A stretch of DNA of 64,000 nucleotides, taken from NCBI GenBank assembly GCA_023376005.1, contig CM042160.1, positions 88,000,955-88,064,954 on the forward strand, read 5' to 3'. The DNA is from Doryteuthis pealeii. Lineage: Eukaryota > Mollusca > Cephalopoda > Myopsida > Loliginidae. A model generated the notes under the pieces. The model was given only the letters and a program-made list of their open reading frames with translations. It made no database searches and was not told where the DNA came from. This document shows positions 42,265 to 54,441 of this stretch, in pieces; within the stretch, counting starts at the first letter, position 1; every line of letters begins with the position of its first letter. Both the position numbers and the translations under genes were made by a program.

Positions 42265-42725
42265 CTCACATATATACTTTTTTCTTTCTCCCTCTCTTTT
42301 TTTCTTACTCTATCTTCCTCATCTCTCTCTCTCTCTCTCTCTCCTTCTCTTACCCCCTCCGTATTTATCTTTCTTTCTCTCTATCTCATCTCTCTTTCTC
42401 TCTTTATTTTTCTCTCTCTTTCTCATCTCTACTTCTTCTGTCTCTTTTTCGTATATCTCGCATCCATTCTCTTTTCTTTCTGACACACTCTCTCTCTTTT
42501 TTTCTCTCGCTCCCCCTCTCCCTCTTTCTTTCTTACCTATCTATCTATCTATCTATCTATCTATCACAAATATTTCCATCTTTCTGACTCTGTTTTCTTT
42601 CTGTCTCTTTTGCCCCCCCCTCTCTTCTTTGTATCTTGTTTTTTTCTCTCTCTCTATTTCTGTTTCTGTCTGTCTGTCTCTGTCTCTGTCTCTGTGTCTG
42701 TGTCTCTCTCTCTCTCGCTCGCTCA
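42265..42725 (+). repeat. Pyrimidine-rich (TC)n region
   Basis: TC-dominated low-complexity DNA, with a TATC tract at 42537-42564 and a TCTG tract at 42663-42700. The open frames are composition artefacts. Confidence 0.85.
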
Positions 42726-43407
42726 ATTATGTCTTCGCCTAGTTGTCGCCTCCTGTATCACTCCAGTTCCCAACGTTTACAATTATTTCAACGCGTGTAT
42801 TTTCCGAAAAACAATGCCGAAACCCGGGGGTATCAAACTGGGAATATCGAAAATCGTGACTCAGTGGGTTAGGGTTTTCTGGGCTCAGCGCGAAGAGCTA
42901 TTCCATTTCTTTATTAGCTGAAATAATTTTTAGCAATTGCTAGATTACATTTTGTAAACGAAAGCATATTTTTTCTAAGTTTGATCATGCCATGGGATGG
43001 GGTGTGTGTGTGTGTGTGTGTGTGTTAAAAACTGTTAAATTTTTTTTTTTCCCGTAGTTTTCAATTTCTTGGTCTTATTTTGACCTAAGGCCAGAAGTAT
43101 GGGGGGCACCCAGTGAGAACCAAAGCCACTGGTCTGCTAGTCTGGCTTACCACGTGAGGTGACCATATGAGTATACCGAAAAGTATATGAAATTTTCCGT
43201 TTTAAAATGAGCAACAGACTGCATTATTTTCCTGAATTGCATTTTTAATAGTTTTTTATTTTTTTAATTTTTTTTTTTTAATATATGATTAATTTATACC
43301 CCGTTTATATTTTTATTTAGCTTTTCTTATGGAAAATAAGGGGTAAAAATATTTTTACTCTCCCCCTCTCGGACGAAAATAGGGTAAGGATTTTATTGAA
43401 CTTTATT

Positions 43408-43410
43408 TTC

Positions 43411-43455
<45 letters not shown>

Positions 43456-43735
43456 AACCCCTCCGCATGAGCAGGATGTGACACAAGGTCAATTTCTTAA
43501 GCGGAGTTCAACAGGTTTGAATTCAGAGTTTTCCTTCTCCTAGACGGGTTGCTTAACCAAGGTTAAAGAGCCCAGTCTGCCCTACAATTTATCCATAGCT
43601 GGAGGGAGAGTAGAATTCATTTCTTTCCCAAGGGTATTAGCGCTAAGTGAAATGCAATTACCATATCCAGGATTTGAACTTGAGGCGACGAGTCCATTTC
43701 CCATGACTTTAACAATTACACCACGCGCTTCCATA
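43408..43735 (-). mobile_element. SINE family B with (TA)n tail, full length
   Basis: On the minus strand GCGTGGTGTAATTGTTAAAG (A box region), AAGTTCAAATCCTGG (B box), GCATTTCACTTAGCGC, CCTCCAGCTATGG and GACCTTGTGTCACATCC, ending in TA at 43416-43450. Confidence 0.88.
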
Positions 43736-43939
43736 ATTTAATTATTTATTTTCCTTTAAAAAAGGATGTGGACTCAGTCAGTGTACAAACAAAAATACAC
43801 ACATACAGAATCTTTCTTTTATATATATAGATTTATAGTAAAATGTTTTTTTTTTATTCGTTTATCTAAGAAGTGATTTGAAACTGGAGAATAAAATATA
43901 ATATAAAAATAAAAATGAAAAAAAAAAAAACAAAAAACA

Positions 43940-44360
43940 AACTCCCATGAGCCTTCACCGGAAGAACCCTCCGCGCATATGCGACAAAAAGGACTGACAT
44001 TCCATCACCAAAAGAATATCTCGGCCATTCGAGTTTAGGCCTGAACTGTGCGTATGCGTGTAGTCACTTCCTTGGCCAGGGGGATATCCCTTTGCCACGG
44101 GCGATTATGACCAGCCAATAAAGCCTAAATCACAAAACCTCCTTCTGTCTCTGTCCCTTTCTTTTCGTTCCTTAAATTCATTAAACCGTAAAACAACCAA
44201 ACTTCTTCCTACTCTATAATCTTGGCCATTCATGTTTAGGCCTTAACAGGGTCTAGTCACTCCTACTAGCCAGGGAGAGATTCCCTTGCCACAGGCGACT
44301 ATGACCGGTGAATATAGCCTAAATCATAAAACTACCTTCTGCCTTTGTCTCTTTCTTTTT
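43940..44360 (+). repeat. Repeat F, tandem pair
   Basis: Two copies (about 44020-44185 and 44220-44350) of a block with TCGGCCATTC, TAGGCCT.AAC, GGCCAGGG and AGCCTAAATCA.AAAAC. A reverse copy is at 56.0-56.26 kb. Confidence 0.7.
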
Positions 44361-44840
44361 CATTCCCTCAATTCCTTCCTTTTCAGCACGACTACCAAAT
44401 GAGATGGGGTTGTTGGGATTGTCTGCCCTTTGTCTGGAAGAGTTATCTTCCCACTGGGTTTCCATTTCTGACCACCAGGGGTCTGTAGTATTTAAGCGCC
44501 GGATTCAAACTCTCTCACTCTCTTTTCTCCTTCTTCTGGGACTGGACAACATGGGTTAGACATTTGTGTCTACACCCCACCCTCGTGGGGGCCTCTAGTC
44601 CCCACCTACGGACTAAGTCAGTAAGTGACTTCAACCATATGTAATATCTTTAACTCCTATATTTTATATGTATATTTATGTATCTCTTTTATACCTAAAT
44701 ATTGTATTTCCATTCATGAATGTGTCCTTTTATTATATCTTATTTGTATTCTCTACTATGTATCTTGTATTTCATGTTATATGTTATTCCATGTGCTTTT
44801 GATTAAAGTCCATCTTGTTATATGTGTAACACCCTCGTTG
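44361..44840 (+). other. LTR-like region
   Basis: A TATTTAAG box (about 44488), GGACTGGACAACATGG, a GATTAAAG signal (about 44801) and a GTGTAACA end (about 44823-44830) would suit the U3-R-U5 of an LTR. No left border or target duplication was found. The left part (AAATGAGATGGGGT) is shared with 55.99-56.04 kb. Confidence 0.35.
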
Positions 44841-44984
44841 GAGTTTGTTTCATTTCAACAAGTTATAACATTATTATAACCTTGAATCTTACAGGGTTAA
44901 AATCAAAAACAACACACAAGAATATCCAGCTACCTTTAAACCTTAAAAACACCCTAAAGCTCTTACCACCCCATAATACTCTTG

Positions 44985-45180
44985 GGGAAGGTATGCATTC
45001 AACTACTCTCCCTCCAGCTATGGGTAAATAGTAAGGCAGACTGGGCTCTTTAACCATGGCAAGGTTACCAGTCTAAGAGAAGGAATACTCTGAATTCAAA
45101 CCTGTTAAAACTCTGCTTGACAAATTGACCTTGTGTCACATCCTGCTCGTGTGGAGTGGTTGGTAAATATATATATATAT
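44985..45180 (+). mobile_element. SINE family B, 3' half with (TA)n
   Basis: GGTATGCATTCAACTACTCTC, CCTCCAGCTATGGGTAAATAG, CCTGTTAAAACTCTGC and GACCTTGTGTCACATCC, then TA. The tRNA-like head is missing. Confidence 0.8.
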
Positions 45181-45226
45181 AAAAGTAATTGGTAATTTGC
45201 TTGAAGCATTGTTAAGTATGTTATAA

Positions 45227-45442
45227 AATAATAAAATTCGAAGGCAATACAATGCGTAAAAAATAAAGACAAAAAGATGTTTTATATGTCTAATCGATTT
45301 CAAAGCAAAGCTTTATCATCAGAGTGTATTTTCAGAAATTACACTCTGATGATAAAGCTTTGCTTTGAAATCGATTAGACATATAAAACATCTTTTTGTC
45401 TTTATTTTTTTACGCATTGTATTGCCTTCGAATTTTATTATT
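45227..45442. mobile_element. Palindromic element with paired hammerhead-like motifs
   Basis: Arms of about 100 bases flank a short centre near 45330. The plus-strand motif: CTGATGA (45346-45352), one extra T, stem II AAAGC/GCTTT (45354-45358 with 45362-45366), GAA (45367-45369), stem III AT.AT around CG (45370-45375), then T. The minus strand repeats this at about 45292-45322. Stem I is only two pairs. TA tracts lie at both ends. Confidence 0.6.
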
Positions 45443-45454
45443 ATATATATGTAT

Positions 45455-45515
45455 GTTTAGCTCAATCTATAGAGCGTCCACTTAGGAAACACAAGTTTCC
45501 TGGTTCAATATGCAA
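45455..45515 (+). mobile_element. SINE family A head only
   Basis: TTTAGCTCAATCTATAGAGCG (A box region) and CCTGGTTCAATATG (B box position), then the sequence departs from the family. Confidence 0.6.
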
Positions 45516-45611
45516 TACAACACGACATTCTAGAAAATGATTTAACATTTGAAAATCTTTTTTTTTTAATAGGCAAAACAATCACAAAACGGCTAAACTT
45601 GCACAAAGGTG

Positions 45612-45950
45612 TCAAAATTAGGGTGACCCAGAAAAAACAGAACCCACAAAATTTGTAATCATACTGTTAATTTTAACTATGGGTGTCTAAGGTGTAGGGT
45701 TAGGGTTGGGGTTTAGGGTTAGTTTAATGGGAAAATAAATAAATAATTTGGTTTCTGTTTTTACTGGGTCACCCTGTATACTGGTGACCCAGAAAAAACA
45801 GAACCCACAAATTTGTAATAAAACTGTTCATTTTTAACTAGGAGGGGTTAGGGTTAGGGTTAGGGTTTAAGGTTAGTTTAATGGGAAAATAAATAAATAA
45901 CTTGGGTTCTGTTTTTTCTGGGTCGCCCTAATTTTGACACCTTTGTGTAA
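45612..45950. mobile_element. Tandem pair of small foldback MITEs with telomere-like centres
   Basis: Two units (about 45620-45777 and 45783-45935) each begin GTGACCCAGAAAAAACAGAA and end with its inverse TTCTGTTTTTACTGGGTC-type sequence. Each centre contains repeats of GGGTTA. Confidence 0.8.
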
Positions 45951-45984
45951 GTTCAGCCCGCGAAACTTATACATTATATTAAAC

Positions 45985-46295
45985 AAAATGTCCTGGGTAT
46001 GGCGTTAACCTGGATCTAGTGGTGAAATTCAAATTTTGGAGCTCTGAGGATTGTGGAGTACCTCTTTATCGCCATTACTCCACTCAGACCCAGAGTGATA
46101 GTACAAGTACCTGTTAGGGTCGCATTTATCGGTTAAATAGACTTTTTAAAAAAGGAGTTCAATAAATGTTTTTTAAAAATTGACTGAGAAAAAACCAAAA
46201 ATGAATACCCAACAAGAATGATTAAAATAAAACATATTCGACGTAAAATAACCCAATAAGCGTTACCATGCCGTAAAATTCAGACAACTACAAAA
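45985..46295 (+). mobile_element. LINE 3'-end repeat (family E) fragment with tail
   Basis: GATTGTGGAGTACCTC, CAAGTACCTGTTAGGGTCGC and the hairpin tail cgtaaaataaccc...ttaccatgccgtaaaa (about 46249-46280). Confidence 0.65.
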
Positions 46296-46604
46296 TATAA
46301 TTAGTAAGTAAGAAAATCATTTTTTTTTTTTATCAACATATTTTCGGCAAGCAAAAAATAAACATTTTTAGAAGAGTCTTCTAAAAGGTTTATTTTTTGC
46401 TTGCCGAAAATATGTTGATAAAATTTTTTTTTTACCAGCATGAAAATAAAAACTGAAGATTTTTTCCTTTTTTTTTTTCTTTTTCAAAAAACAAAACACT
46501 AGGTTTTTTTTTTTAAACTTTGACTTCGAGTAAAAAATCACCCCCCCCCAAAAAAAATTTTTCATATTTAACCAAGAAATCAAGAACTGATATTTTTTTC
46601 GGTA

Positions 46605-46760
46605 CTCTATGAGGAAGTTCGTCCCGGTCCCCTGCCTCCAAATTTGCTGTTCGGTGATGTATCAAATTTCAACCCCAACTATAACCGCTAGAGCGGTGTT
46701 ACTTGAAAGAAAACAACCAACTCAAATAACAATCCCAACTATCGTATCGATGCCTATTTG
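46605..46760 (+). mobile_element. Truncated arm of the 7.1-kb foldback MITE family
   Basis: TATGAGGAAGTTCGTCCCGG, CCCCTGCCTCC and CAACCCCAACTA match the left arm of 7143-7634. A G-tract follows near 46759. No right arm found. Confidence 0.6.
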
Positions 46761-47600
46761 GGGGGGGGGGGCTTTTTTGTCTTAATTCTAATTTTTCTTT
46801 TTTTGTCGTAATTCTTATTATCGTAATTTGTCGTAATTTCAAAACAAGCTTTGCGTAACATAATTTCATTAATTTTTTTTAAACATTTTAAAAACAAACT
46901 AAAAGTTTCTCGGCATATAACAGGTGTGTTTACGAAGTTACAAGCATAAATAAAAGATATCAATCGAAAAAGAAAAAGAAGATCGTGAATGATAATACTA
47001 TTAGATAAAAATAATAATTTTACAATTCAAAATATGAGATTTTAAAATGTTAAATTCTGAGATAATAGGAAAAATGAAAATATATGCTTACATTAACGAG
47101 ACGAAAACTTAGGCAGAGTGAAGGTTGTCTTGCTACGAATTGTTTTATTTACTAAGGATAAAATTTCCCAGAATTTTGATTTCGTTTCAGTTTCTAGGAA
47201 AATTACGTCATTTTTTAAACGTGGCTACAAGCAACAATTCTAGGAAACTACGAGTTAATTACCTCCACTACCAATTTACATTTAGCACAAAAGAAGAAAT
47301 GCTAAATTATTTCCCCCACAAGATCTTTCTGTAATAAGTAGTTAACTTAACTAACTACTATCTATTACTATTTACTACAGAAAGATTAACTATTATTAGG
47401 CATTTCTGCAGTACGTAGCCTATAGTAAAGAATTCAGTTAACTAAATTACTTACTACAGAAAGGACCTGTGCTTCCTAGCCGAACGCTCTACCAACTGAG
47501 CTAAACCAGCCCTTAACCCCTAACTACAGAAAAAAAATCTTTTCTATAACTTAAAGAAATGATAGGAAAAAATTATGATATATTTTATATGGTGAACCAC
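46761..47600. other. Unassigned AT-rich spacer
   Basis: Includes a SINE A head scrap on the minus strand at about 47468-47516 (AGCTCAGTTGGTAGAGCG) and a palindromic-looking stretch near 47330-47400 around ACTATTACTA. No gene recognised. Confidence 0.5.
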
Positions 47601-47602
47601 CA

Positions 47603-47979
47603 TATATACCACCAATTTGACCCTGTAAAATTTATCCCCCCCCCTACATTTAACACAATGAAACTTGCAGAAAAATTAATATTTTAATGAAAATTTTTTT
47701 CCATTCGAAAGAAAAAACATTAAACAAACTCCTGATGATACATTTTACATTTTTTATCAGCTTACGAAAATAATGAAAATTATGATTGAAAAACAACGTT
47801 TTCATTTTTTCACTGTTAAATCAACTGAAATTTAACGTAGCTAAAAACAAGTTACAATAAGAGTTTTTTTTTTTTTAATTGTTTTTTTTTTTTTTACGAG
47901 ATTTTTGATAAACAAAGTTCGGAAATAATTATTTCCGTTTTATTCAAGATGGCCTAAAACGATCAATTGGTGGTCCCTA
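47603..47979. mobile_element. hAT-like element, short internally deleted copy
   Basis: Left terminus TATATACCACCAATTTG (diverged) and right terminus TTGGTGGTCCCTA. It has the same internal left part as 48.17 kb, then jumps to the right end. Flanking octamers agree at only five of eight positions. Confidence 0.6.
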
Positions 47980-48169
47980 GAACGCCAACGGAAAAAAGTG
48001 GCACAGGTAACATGATACAGACAGGTAAAAATAGCACAAGTGAAAAAAGAATAGGGGAAAATATTACACAATAAAAATATGTCACTGTAATGGTCGATGG
48101 GTTTATGTATATAAGAAAAATTGTGATGCGCACGTCATTTATTTAATCAATAAATCAGTAAATACTCAG

Positions 48170-49758
48170 TAGGTACCACCAATTTGACCCTATGCAATTT
48201 ACCCCCCCCCTACATTTAACACAATGAAACTTGCAGAAAAATTAATATTTTCTTGAAAAATTTTTTCCATTCGAAAGAAAAAACATTAAATAAACTCCTG
48301 ATGATTTTTTAAATTTTTTATCAGCATACGAAAATAATGAAAATTATGATTGAAAAACAATGTTTTCATTTTTGCACTGTTAAATCAACTGAAATTTAAC
48401 GTAGCTAAAAACAAGTTACGATAAGAGGATTTTTTAAAAATTCTATGAAAAATCAATTAATGGTCCGATTTTCACGAAAATTTCCATAAATGTTTACCAT
48501 TGGATGTAAATACATCTGAAATAGTTTTTTTCTAAAATATATTAGGGGAAATATTTTTTTACGATGTCTATCACCCCCTATTTTATTTTATGAGATAAAA
48601 AAAAATGATGTGGAAAAAAAAATTGGTTTTTTTCTATAAAGATAAGAGTCTGAATAACTATATCAATGAAATTGCATAACGTACCGAATTATAGTTTTTT
48701 CAGGAAAAAATAATGAAATCGGAAATAAAAAGTGCAAAAAAAATGTCATAATATTAATATTTGAAAACTTTTTTTTTCTTATGTAATTGGTATGTACTAT
48801 ATTCTATTAAATTGTCAAAAAAAAAAAAAATTTTTAAGAAATTAATTTTTACGAGATTTTCAATCTTTTGTGTGATTAAATATTTTCATTTTCTGCGTGA
48901 AATAAATTAAATTTTTTTTTTTCCTGTGGAAAAAAATCAAAATTTTCACGTATATTTAAAAACATGAATTTTAGAATTCAGGTGAACTAAAAGTTGGTCC
49001 GATCCGTGCTCGATTAATATTTTAAAAAGAATTTGTAATTTTTATTGTTGAATAGTAATGTGTGATTCTTAGAATATACGGAAGAGCAAAACTGACATAT
49101 GACGAGACGCTTCTCGGTAACTAATGTTTGTTTTTCTGAGCGTAAAATAATATTTTATTTAACTTTTACGACCAATTAGAATAAAAATAATATATTGAAT
49201 GATTGTTTTATCAGTTTTTCTCTTAGAAAAAATATTCAAATTTTCATTTTATTTTCGATTTTAAGAATTAATACTAAAACCGAAGACATTTTTTAACGTC
49301 AATTTCACTGCGAAATTTTAAGATTAAAGTTTTTCAAATTTTTATTCATAGTAAATTGTAATATTAAAGTTTTTAAAGATTTTATTCATTTTAAATTGTA
49401 ATATTAAAGTTTTTAAAGATTTTATTCATTTTAATAGAAAAAATTTGGCTAAAAAAGTTTGTCCGTTACACCCATCCGTACTTAGATGCATAACTGTAAG
49501 AGGGTAATAATATGTATTTCTTTCTCTCTAAATCGCGGCCTGAAAATTACCCTTTCGCACCTAATATGGATAGGTTTGTTTATTTTTTAAGATAACGATG
49601 TAATTTTTCCCAATCGGATAATTTGATCTTTGAATTAACTATTTTTCTTTGTAACAACCCTGTACGATCTTTTTTTAACGAAATTTTTGATAAACAAAGT
49701 TCGGAAATATCTATTTCCGTTTTTATTCAAGATGACCTAAACGGTCTGGTGGTACCTA
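48170..49758. mobile_element. hAT-like non-autonomous element, 1,589 bp, with perfect 8-bp target duplication
   Basis: TAGGTACCACC at the left and GGTGGTACCTA at the right, flanked by ATACTCAG on both sides (48162-48169 and 49759-49766). The interior is AT-rich with no transposase frame and contains three 41-bp repeats at about 49325-49435. This is the best-preserved member of the family. Confidence 0.85.
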
Positions 49759-50097
49759 ATACTCAGTAGATACTAGTAAGATACTATCTAGTGATTTTGT
49801 CGTAAGAAATGTTTAAAATGACAAAACCACTTGCACTAGGGAGCGGATATACACAGTTTATTTTCATTTAATATTTCATTTGAATATATCCTAGATTTCT
49901 ACGTAGAAAAGAAAAGAAAAAAGTAAAAGAAACAGGTTTCAGTTCTAAGAATTAGAGCTATGTTTAAATAGTATTGTTTTTTGTTTTGTTTTGGTCTACG
50001 AAAATACCGATAACATCACCGAACTTTTCTTCTAAAGTATGGTGATCCAAAAGCGTAATAATACGTGTTTTTCTAATGTAAATAATTTATCTAAATT

Positions 50098-51430
50098 TAG
50101 GCTACAGTCCCAAGCCGATTATCGTTCAATTGTGTCGGATGTAAAAAGTGGCCGAATAAATTGTCCTTTATTATTAAAATGATATCACCCCAAAATTCCA
50201 ATTTTTTTTTCGCGCATGTTTATTGTCGCAAGAATTAATAAAATAAGTTTTAAGTGATTAAAATACGTATAGAACGAAAATAGCTCCGAATTCAATTAGC
50301 CAATGAGATTACAGATTTTATCTGGAATGTAAACATCAGCTGGTGTTCTGTGTTTATGAAATAAAAAAATGACCCTCAAAACCCCCCCCAAAAATTCCTA
50401 ATAATATGCTTTAGTAACTCAAGCAAACAATAATAATGCTTTAGTAACTAAAGTAAACAATTTTTTTTCTTCAGGAAAAATTTCAAAATATAATTTTCAA
50501 TTAAAGAACTGGCTTTTTAAAAAATTTTTAAATTTTTTAATGAACCTAAAAAGCGTAAGACTTTAGCCCCCCTACAGAATATAATTTACCAAAAATCAGG
50601 GAATTATCGGATTTTAATGAAACTCTCAGTGTTTATTTATCAATGAACGATCTTTATAATGCATTATTTATTTTATTTCAAAACTTTCTCATTTTTTTCA
50701 GGTCACTTAATTTTGACCCCACCTTATGTTGGGGGCATTTTCGATACTAATTACAGTATAAATAAAGAGATAAAAGACCGAACTTATGAATAGAAACAAC
50801 AAAAATTTACGCGATATGCGAAATACTATTATTTTTTTATTTTTTCTAAAAAGCAAATTCGCTTATTACTCATTTTATTTACGTGACTTGTTGTCACATG
50901 ATGCGAAATACTATTTTTTTTTTCTAAAAAGCAAATTCGCTTATTACTTATTTTATTTACGTGACTTGTTGTCACATGATGCGAAATACTATTATTTTTT
51001 CTAAAAAGCAAATTCGCTTATTACTCCTTTTATTTACGTGATTTGTTGTCACATGATGAGTCCACGTTTTCTTAGAAAATTTTATGCTTTTTGGAAAATA
51101 AAATGCACATAAAACATTTTTTGTCGCTAACAACTGTTGCTTCTTCTTCGCTGGAGGTGGCCATTTTTTACTTATTCGTATTCCGAACACACGATTCTCA
51201 TTCGCTTATTCCGTTTTCGGAGCTACTCCATTTTCATTCGTATTTTTTTACAAAGTAGTCCGTTTAAATTTTACTTTTCGCATAATATCAAGATATGCCA
51301 CCAATTGCGAAAACTTTTTATTAGCCTTTTTTGATTTTTAATTAATAATTACGCTAAAATTATTACCGCTAATTGTAGAGCATCGTAACTCGAAAACTAA
51401 GCCCTTTTTGACACCTGGGACTGTAGCCTA
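50098..51430. mobile_element. Possible DNA transposon with TAGGCTACAGTCCCA ends
   Basis: TAGGCTACAGTCCCA (50098-50112) and TGGGACTGTAGCCTA (51416-51430) are exact inverse complements 1.3 kb apart. A TA target, as in Tc1/mariner elements, is possible at TACAGTCCC. The interior is repeats only, with no transposase. Confidence 0.5.
50813..51060. repeat. Three tandem units of about 87 bp with hairpin
   Basis: Each unit contains ctaaaaagcaaattcgctta, ttatttacgtgacttgttgt and cacatgatg. GTGACTTGTTGTCAC forms a short hairpin. Confidence 0.85.
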
Positions 51431-51477
51431 ATTGGTAGGGATACCCAAAATGAAGCTAAACTGCGCTTTTGACAAAA

Positions 51478-52330
51478 TGACTTTAGCCCCCCGCCACCCG
51501 AAAATAATTTACCAAAAATCAGGGAATTTTCGGATTTTAATGAAATTTTCAGTGTTTATTTATCAATGAATGATCTTTATAATGCATTATTTATTTTATT
51601 TCAAAACTTTCTCATTTTTTTCAGGTCACTTATCCCCCCCCCACACCTTATGTTGGGGGCGTAACATTTTTTCGAGTTGGTCTTTAAGTTTTCTAATTAC
51701 AGTATAAATAAAGAGATAAAAGACCGATTTATTTATTATTTTTTACATTTTATTTTACGATTTTCGGTACTTATTTTCTGATAGTAAGGCCACCGTAATT
51801 TTTTGTTTTGTTTTGTTTCTATTCATAACTTCAGTCTTTTATCTCTTTATTTATACTGTAAATTTACGAGGAAACAGTTCATTTTTACCAAAATATGTAT
51901 GGGGCGATAAGACTTTTGGACCACCCTGTACATTATTTAGTATCACTGTCACTTTAATGTTTGACAATTTTGTTGTTGGAGGCGGTAGTGGTGATTAATT
52001 CTATTTACGGCAACAATGTTTTTACGAGGCTGTCCATTTCCGAGAAGAGGGTGAAAAATTCCCGTTATATCTGACATAACGTATCAGCCTCGTTTTGAAA
52101 ACATGGCGCAAAAAATTTTCTTAGAAACTGAAAGTGAAGCTAAATTTTCGGAAATTTTGTTGGAAAATAAAATGGCGAAAACAGTTTGCAACAAGATAGG
52201 TACCAACATTTTTGACGTCATAGACGTATTTTACTAAATAAAATAAAATCTCCTGATTGAAAAAAACAAAACAAAAACCCCTCAAGAAACCAGGAAATTA
52301 TTCGATTTTAATGAAATTTTCAGTGTTGAT
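51478..52330 (+). mobile_element. Fragments of the 740-bp AT-rich element
   Basis: The block caaaaatcagggaattttcg ... ttcagtgtttatttatc ... aggtcactta at 51508-51640, then a related stretch inverted near 51720-51870, and a short third block at 52285-52330. No gene seen. Confidence 0.55.
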
Positions 52331-52334
52331 TATT

Positions 52335-52934
52335 TGAATAAACTGAACCCCCATTTTATGTCCGTGTTTTTGCAATAAATGTTTTATTTTTCTTGCACCC
52401 GTTATTTTACAATACAAAATATATTTTCTCTATTTATTTTAATATTCATTTCAATGTGCATATATTTTTATTTTGTGAGAATGTTTAGTTTTAAAGTGGG
52501 GGCTCGTTTTACAATTTAGGCATACATTGGATCCTTCTTTTATGACCGTAATTTTGTTTTTTCGTCGACGATGATTAAAATCTGACGTTTTTATTTTAGA
52601 GTAGTAAGTACCAAAGCCAAAAAGAAAAGAAATAACAACAACAAAAGGTACTATTCAACTTTTTACTCGTAAATTCCTGCGATAAAATTAGGCTTGGGCA
52701 TTTTATAGTAGGAATTTACGAGTAAAAAGTTAAAGTGTAAAAACGAACCCCCACTTTAAAACTAACCATTATACACATTGAAGTGAATATTAAAATAAAT
52801 AAATAAAATATATTTAGTATTGTAACATAACAGGTGCAAGAAAAATAAAACATTTATTGCAAAAACACGGACATAAAATGGGGGTTCAGTTTATTTTATG
52901 GTAGGAATTTACGAGCAAATAGTCCTTTATTACC
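52335..52934. mobile_element. Foldback element, copy 2, left-truncated
   Basis: Same order as 22441-23100 but lacking the first 35 or so bases. The right end GCAAATAGTCCTTTATTACC is intact. It sits within a hAT-like copy whose sequence resumes at 52935. Confidence 0.75.
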
Positions 52935-54441
52935 ATGAAACTTACATAAAGGTTAATATTATCTTAAAATTTTTTTGCACATTCACCCCCCCCCCAAAAA
53001 AAAAACCCAAACAAACTCCTGATGATTTAAAAAATATTTTTTCAGCTTACGGAAATAATGAAAATTATAAACGAAAAACAATGTTTACATTTTTGCACTG
53101 TTAAATCAATTGAAATTTAACGTAGCCAAAAAACAAGTTACGACTAGAGGCTTTTAAAAAAATCTATGAAAAATAAATTAATGGTCCGATTTTCACAAAA
53201 ATTTCCATAATTACACTTACCTTTTGGTGAAAATATGTTTGAAAAAGTTTTTTTCTAAAATATTTTAGGGGATTTTTTTTACGAGATCTACCCCCTCATT
53301 TTATGAAATATGAAGAAATTAACCGAACTTTACTTTTTTTTCTATAAAGATAAGAGTCTGAATAATTATATCAGAAGATTTTTATAAGTTTCTATACGGG
53401 AGTTTTTTTTTTAAGTAAAAGGACCATGAATACAGAACTCTGCTAAAAAATATCAATAAAGAAAGTGACCCCCCCCCAAAAAAAATCCGGACTGTTTTAC
53501 TTATTTTTCAAGATAACGGTGAGTAATTTTTCCCAATCTGATAATTTGATCTTTGAATTAACTGTTTTTCTTTGTAACAACATTTTATGTTCGTTATTCT
53601 TTTTGCGAGATTAAAAAAAAAGTTAAAAAAATATTTACGTTTCCTCCTTCAATATGGTCTAAACTAGGGACTGGCATTTTTGTCGTCTGCTACGAATTTT
53701 AAAAGCGAATTAGAAATAACTTTAATTTAGTATTTTTGCTATGAAAAATTAATATATAAAATTCGTTTAAAATGTGAAAAAGCCAGTTTAAAATGTTATA
53801 TTTTTAGATTCTAGAAATAAATATCTATTTAATGCAAACCTTATTTTAGACACATAAAGTAATAAGTTTTGAAGAAAAACTCTATTGAAAATGTACCCCC
53901 CCTTTTTTAAGTAGAAAAATATCAATGTATATTTTTTTCTTTTATAAGATAATAGCCAATTAAATAATTATCGAGAGTAAAAAAGAAATCTCCAAAAAAT
54001 TAATTATTTATTATTTTTTTACATTTTATTTTTCAATTTTCGGTACTTATTTTCTCATAGAAATCCACCGTAAAGATTTTTTTTTGTTTTTTTATTCATA
54101 AGTTCGGTCTTTTATCTCTTTATTTATACTGTAATTAGAAAACTATAAGACCAACTTGAAAAAAAAAGTTACGCCCCCAACATAGGGGGGGGGGTAAAAA
54201 ATAAGTGACCAGAAAAAAAATGAGAAAGTTTTGAAATAAAATAAATAATGCATTATAAAGATCATTCATTGATAAATAAACACTGAAAATTTCATTAAAA
54301 TCCAATAATTCCCTGATTTTTGGTAAATTATTTTCTGTAGGGGGGGGGGGCTAAAGTCATTTTGTCAAAAACGCATTTTAGGCTCAGTTTGCCAGTAACT
54401 AGACTCTAAACTGATCACGTAACATATTTTGGTGGTACCTA
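52935..54441. mobile_element. hAT-like element split by the 740-bp element
   Basis: 52935-53656 is the reverse of the 21.4-kb copy. The right end resumes at about 54405 and finishes GGTGGTACCTA at 54441. The insertion at 53665-54404 is flanked by TCTAAACT on both sides (53657-53664 and 54405-54412). Confidence 0.7.
53665..54404 (-). mobile_element. 740-bp AT-rich element with 8-bp target duplication
   Basis: Near full length. It begins AGGGACTGGCA and ends TGCCAGTAACTAGAC (imperfect inverted ends), with TCTAAACT duplicated at the flanks. It is the reverse of the 19.2- and 61.3-kb copies. It contains a G-tract near 54185 and no transposase. Confidence 0.65.
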
